NCBI GenBank assembly: GCA_014529385.2
Contig: CM043952.1
Span: 63,540,870 to 63,604,869 of the forward strand
Source of the DNA: Adiantum capillus-veneris
Taxonomy: Eukaryota > Streptophyta > Polypodiopsida > Polypodiales > Pteridaceae
Reading direction: 5' to 3'
DNA length: 64,000 nt
Below are positions 59,314-64,000 of the stretch, in pieces (the stretch's first letter is position 1; each line of letters opens with the position of its first letter). Both the position numbers and the translations under genes were made by a program. The notes under the pieces were generated by a model. It was not told where the DNA came from. It made no database searches and saw nothing but the letters and a program-made list of their open reading frames with translations.

Positions 59314-59521
59314 GTCTCCATAGACTGCGATGCCTGCATGAAGCGGGTGAAGAAAGCCCTCAATGGAATATAGGGTATTGCTGGCTTCACTCATGGTGGG
59401 CTCCGTCGATCCAAAAGTACTGGTGAAATATCTTCAGAAGATAGGGAAGAAGGTGGATCTTCAGGGCGGCAAGAGTCACTACATCCCCGACACAATGACC
59501 ATCTAGACAACCTCTAGTCAT
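59314..59521 (+). pseudogene. Captured HMA-domain (HIPP-like) gene fragment in CACTA2
   Basis: From 59314, after a TTTAG acceptor-like sequence, the frame reads VSIDCDACMKRVKKALNGI, then a stop. A shifted frame continues GSVDPKVLVKYLQKIGKKVDLQ and GGKSHYIPD to a stop. Unlike CACTA1, both cysteines of the CxxC metal-binding motif remain (CDAC). The Ser/Asn-rich tail seen in CACTA1 is missing after 59521. The match in order and residues to plant HMA/HIPP domains is good, but the stop and frame change mean that no full domain is encoded. It lies 460 bases upstream of the TNP2 start, so it would be in the transposase leader or a non-coding exon. Confidence 0.72.
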
Positions 59522-59982
59522 TAGACTTACGTTAAATTAGATTTAGCTTTATTTTTAGTTAGATTTACGTTTATTTGGATTTACGCTTATTTACGTTAGA
59601 TCGAGTCCACGCAAGAATTACTTACGGTTTAGGGTTTAGAGTTAGACGAACAGTGAAAAGATCTACTGTGAAAAGATGTTAAGATGAAGTGAAGTGCTAC
59701 AGCTAGAGAAGAGGCAAAGGGATTTTGTCCACTACATGCAGTATCATGTAGACGTGGGTGTGTAGATTTCTTGTACCCACAAATATAGGTATTGACCAAT
59801 AAAGACGAGATTATAACCCGGTGGTTCTGATCTCCGTGCACCTCTAGACCGAGGTGTGCGGGGATTGGACATGACTAGAGAATGTGAGGTAAAGAGAGAG
59901 AGAGAGAGAGAGAGAGATAAGATGAAGAATGCCAATAGAATATTAAATTTGTTGTCCAGGTTATAAGTTTTTTATCCTCATT

Positions 59983-62900
59983 ATGAGTAGCGACGAGGAT
60001 GTGGGACCGTCCAACCGAAACACCTATCTCTCAACGAGGGTCTTATGTCCTTGTAATCAATGCAAGTATGCTGTGCGACGGACAAGACGTGTTTCTTTGC
60101 AGCACGTTCGCGAATTTGGCGAGTTCGATCCATCTATTATAGATCGAGTTGTTGCCAATTATAACTCGTCGGACTCTGACGCTGGCCAACAAGCAGCAAT
60201 CTTGCAACCCAATAGACGTGTTCGCAGGCGCTTTGGTCAAGCAGCATATGTGAGGCCACAAGATGTAGCCTCTGACAGCTCGGGGGATGATCATGCAGAG
60301 CACATTCCCAACGAGGCAATGTTTGAGCCCGAGATTGATGAAATGATCGAGACGATCATGGATTTAGAAAGGCTTATCTATGATGATATGAAAAGTGAAG
60401 CCGATACGTCATTGTATAATGGAGCACGTATGTCTAGATTGAAAGCACTCCTGGTTCTTCTCAACATGCAGGCAAAGTTTGGATGGAGTGACACTAGCGT
60501 CACAGCGCTTTTCAGGTGATCTATTACAATTAGTTTACTTTAATAGAACTCTAAATGTATAATGATCTGATAGATTTTTACACGACTGTATCATATTTTT
60601 ATGTTGTGTAGATTGCTGAAAGAGCACATACTACCAGCTGACAATGTGATGCCAGATTCCCGAGATGAAGCAAGAAAGATTTTGCGAAACTTGGGGATGG
60701 ATTACAATTCTATCCACGCTTGTCCTAATGACTACATTCTTTTCAGAGGGGAATACACAGACATGGAGAAGTGTCCGAAATGTGATTCCGAAAGATATCG
60801 AGTAGATCTCCACGGGACAAAAATTCCACAAAAGGTTTTACGACATTTTCCTTTGCTTCCTCGCATCAAGCATTTCTTCGAATGTAAGTCCATGGCCGCC
60901 CTAGCATCATGGCATGAGGAGAATAAATCTTCGGATGGTGTGCTACGAATTCCTGCAGATTGCGCAGCCTGGAAACATATAGATGGAACATGGTCGGATT
61001 TTGCCAGGGAAGCTCGAAATTTGCGCTTAGGCCTGGCTATGGATGGCGTAAATCCATTTGGTCAAAGATCAACATCTTACAGTGTATGGCCCGTTGTCAT
61101 CGTCAACTACAACATTCCCCCGTGGTTGACTACGAAGAAGGGGCACCTATGGCTAAGCTTGATTATGCCAGGGCGATATAAAGTGGGGAATATGGATGTG
61201 TATCTTCGTCCACTATTGGAAGAGCTACAACAATTGTGGATTGGCATAGAGGTGGTGGATATGAGCCGACACACAGGACGACGGAATGCTTTGATCAGAG
61301 GTATTCTAATGTGGACCATGCATGACTATCCCGGGCTAACAGAATGCTCAAGTGATCTATTGACACTCCTCACTCAGACACTGTAAATCTTGTTTTTTCC
61401 CATAGTTGATCTATTATCATGTGTATACATGCAGGGCTTCAAACAAGCGGATACAGAGCATGTGTCACATGTGGACCTAGACTGAATGCACGTAGGGCAC
61501 CCTCACTGAAGAAGCAAATCTACGAAGGTCATCAAGCGTATCTTCCAGAGAATCATGTGTTACGCGACGGCTTTTTGGGAAGAGAGCCACCAAGGATGTC
61601 TGCACAAGCATGGTTAGAGCAGAAGGAGATGTGCGATGACGGATTGCCTCCAGGGATGAAGAGACTATCTCTATGGTACGAGTTACCATACTGGCCCCGA
61701 CTCGTGATCAATCACTTGCTCGATCCAATGCACATATTCAAGAATGTGGGTAATTTACTATGGGACCATTTGACCGGCAAGAAAGATACTTTGGGAGCTA
61801 GAGTTGACCTTAGAAATGTGGATCGTATGGAGCAATATTGGCCGCAAACAGCGTCTGATGGATCGATAAAACTCCCTAAAGCACCATGGATTTTCACAGG
61901 AGCCCAAGAACGCAAAGTAAAAGAGGCCATTCGATCTTTGCGGACCCCCACTGGCGTAATGCACTTGCTCCGAACGTGTTTTACTAAAGAAGGAAAGCTT
62001 ACCGGTTTGAAGTCACACGATTGGCATAAAATGTGTCAGGTACGTTCATAGTGGACTTTAATATCATTGCATAAAATGTGGACTTTAATATCATTGCTAC
62101 ACATACTTTACAGTTTATTTTACCGGTTGCCATTGAGGGATGTTTGTCTCTCGACATCCGTAACACAATCTACAAACTTGCAAAGCTGGTGCAATGGATC
62201 TCACAAAAGGAGATTGACGTAGACTCCATACCATTCGCCAAACTAAATGCTGCGGAGCTTGTGTGCATGTTTGAGAAACATTTTCCTACTACAATGCTAA
62301 CCATTCAGGTGCATCTTCTTGTTCACATAGTTGATGAGGTGGAAATAGCTGGCACAGTTCATTCCAGATGGATGTTCTTCTTAGAGCGTTTCATGAAAAC
62401 GCTTAAGGGATATGTGCGTCAAAAGGCACATCCGGAGGGTAGCATGGCAGAAGGTTGGTTGGTATCAGAGTCCCTAGTGTACATTGGAGAGTGGCTAGAC
62501 GGATTTGATAAATCCCGGGACACGCTATGGCGAACCATAGATGATGAGCGCATATCTGGGATTGTCATGTGCAATCTCGGTGTTGAGAAGAAGATGACGG
62601 AAGATCTAGAGGCTAAAATCAACCGATTTTGCATGCTTCACAATCCAGTGATGCAAAAGTGGATTTCACAATATGAGGATGCAAAGCAAGAGCGACAAAG
62701 GGCACGAATCGAGTGGAGACGGGGAAGACGACCACCGATGCACTATCCAGCGGTTCTGGAGAGCCTACCAACCTTCATGAGCTTAAGATGGTTGCACAAC
62801 CAATTGAAAAGCGCACAACAATGCGGTGACGAAGTGACTGAAGAAGAGTGGGAGTACTCTCGGGGTTGCGCGACCAAGGTAAGTTTGCAATGTACGACTA

Positions 62901-63711
62901 GCAAGTGACTTTATTTATAAACGTTTGAACGGCCACTCATAATCTTTGTTCGTTGTAGTATAAGTCATACACAGCAGCATGGTGTAAAGGTCGACATTTT
63001 AGGGTGGAACGAATCGACAAAAGGCGTTTTACTCAAGATTGTGGAATCATGGCAAAATTTGAACAGTCTAGTCGACGACGTTCCTCTGATGCAGATCCTG
63101 TGGTGGCGGAACTCACTTACTTCGGCACGCTGCAAGAGATTTTGAGGATCGATTACAAAGGATTTTTTATCGACTTGTTCGACGTGCAATGGTTCAAGAT
63201 AATCATGGAGGGTCGCAACGCTACTATGCGTAGAGGAGAGTCTGGTTTTCTTGAGGTGGATTCTACTAAGAAATGGACTGACCTAAGAGACACTTTCGTA
63301 CTACCCGAGCATTGTGAACAAGTAAGTATATAAATAGTTAGCATCCCCCTTTTACAAGTTATGTGCTTGAAAGCTCTCATGTAAGTTATGTGGCTCTGGC
63401 AGGTAGTATTTCATCCTACAAAGTCTACATCAAACTGGTGGTACGTCATAGAGGTAGCCCCTCGTAGTGCAAGGACGTATGAAGGCTACCATGTGCCAAT
63501 CACAACGACATCAATGGAGGAGATCAGAGAAGATGCTCAATCAGAAGCCGCTGCGGTGGTGCCAGATGAGCATCAAGATGCTACTACTCTATATGGGGTG
63601 CATGCAGAGGAGCTACAAAATGAAACAGAGGATATGTGTTTAAACGGAGAGCTCTATATAGATATAGGAAGTTATGATGAGTTATGCGAGGATGAGAGAG
63701 AGATCTCTTAA
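59983..63711 (+). CDS. TNP2: CACTA2 TNP2 transposase, six exons, apparently intact (1104 aa)
   Basis: Exons 59983-60515, 60612-61351, 61435-62039, 62114-62878, 62959-63321 and 63403-63711 (stop included) are joined by GT-AG introns. Total coding length is 3315 bases, all phases agree and no internal stop appears. Domains in order: N-terminal transposase-associated zinc-like CPCNQC (about residues 25-30); TNP2 core with CPNDYILFR, CPKC, DGVNPFG (likely first catalytic acid), WPVVIVNYNIPPWL, GNMDVYLRPLLEEL, then LLDPMHIFKNVG; DUF4218-type region in exon 4 (SHDWHKMCQ joined to FILPVAIEGC); DUF4216-type region in exons 5-6 (TQDCGIMAKF, FDVQWF, then W-Y-V-I-E-V-APR). It would cut and join CACTA ends and act in the nucleus. 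The exon 2 donor is AA|GT rather than AG|GT, changing a conserved SG to SR. Start choice: first ATG of the conserved frame. Confidence 0.93.
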
Positions 63712-64000
63712 AGCCACAAATATTGTATTTGAACAATTTTGCTCCGTGTTGTAAAAGCTCTGGCTCTCTAAGTACCTTCCATGGTGTATAACGCTCTTTT
63801 CTACTCGCGCTCACATCTTTTGATTGAAAATTATGAGTTTTCGACTTGCCTCTTCTATCACTCGATTCATTGCGTCATTGTATTTATATGCGTCATTACG
63901 TCATTGTATTTAATGGTCTTTGCGTCATTGTCTACTCTATTCATTCAATATCAAGTTTAAATATTCGTGTGTTTAATGCAGGTATGGATGATGAGGAGTT

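Larger units (their letters stand above)
58277..64000 (+). mobile_element. CACTA2: CACTA transposon, right end beyond window
   Basis: It starts with CACTACAAGAGGCT at 58277, preceded by GTA. It is collinear with the reverse of CACTA1 from 50549 to about 44401 and ends at the window edge inside the start of the second gene. It is about 430 bp shorter over the shared part, mainly through shorter microsatellites and a truncated HMA-like fragment. CACTA1 and CACTA2 are thus inverted relative to each other, 7.7 kb apart. Confidence 0.95.

Overview
The window looks like repeat-dominated nuclear DNA of a land plant. The evidence is several families of plant LTR retrotransposon (Ty1/copia and Ty3/gypsy), two CACTA (En/Spm-type) DNA transposons with plant-style TNP2 and Transposase_24-like genes, a LINE remnant, PPR-like debris, spliced genes with GT-AG introns, and many long (GA)n, (CA)n and poly-C tracts. 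The base composition and mixture of families would fit a large fern or lycophyte genome, but nothing here fixes the species. No rRNA, tRNA or CRISPR was seen. No gene can confidently be called an ordinary host gene.

Layout. 1-3918: decayed Ty3/gypsy pol (+). 3919-7530: no recognisable gene. 7531-7673: LTR of family A (-). 7674-9343: internally deleted copia of family B (+) with its 3' LTR. 9430-11780: decayed copia pol of family C (+). 12065-22611: an old full-length LTR element of family A (5-bp target duplication TACCC) with no recognisable coding capacity. It is split by a very young, apparently intact copia element D (13824-19374, identical-looking 217-bp LTRs, target duplication GTTAA, 1321-codon uninterrupted polyprotein). 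22612-26936: microsatellites, remnants of LTR family E in inverted arrangement, and another 3' end of family A. 26940-33010: decayed gypsy gag-pol (-), whose leader may extend to a primer-binding site and LTR at 41475-42411 (-). Between gag and that site lie a tandem repeat carrying a 20-bp palindrome, GC-rich hairpins, a BED-type zinc-finger ORF and a broken divergent protein kinase gene.

42450-50549 is a complete CACTA element (CACTA1, genes on the - strand, 3-bp target duplication ATA). It is inserted precisely into the integrase of a family B copia element (-), whose remainder runs to about 53095. A LINE reverse transcriptase remnant (-) and a family E remnant follow. From 58277 to the window end a second copy (CACTA2) lies in the opposite orientation. 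CACTA2 has a six-exon TNP2 transposase gene whose exons join in frame to 1104 codons plus stop, so it may be a source of transposase. CACTA1 carries two frameshifting deletions in the same gene. Both copies carry, upstream of the transposase, a fragment that reads as a heavy-metal-associated (HMA/HIPP-type) domain. This appears to be a captured host gene piece and is the most interesting observation in the window.

How the parts relate: the layers can be dated relative to one another. Family A is old (LTRs about 84% identical by eye) and copia D inserted into it recently. CACTA1 inserted into an already decayed family B copy. Most microsatellite arrays sit in the leaders or LTRs of these elements.
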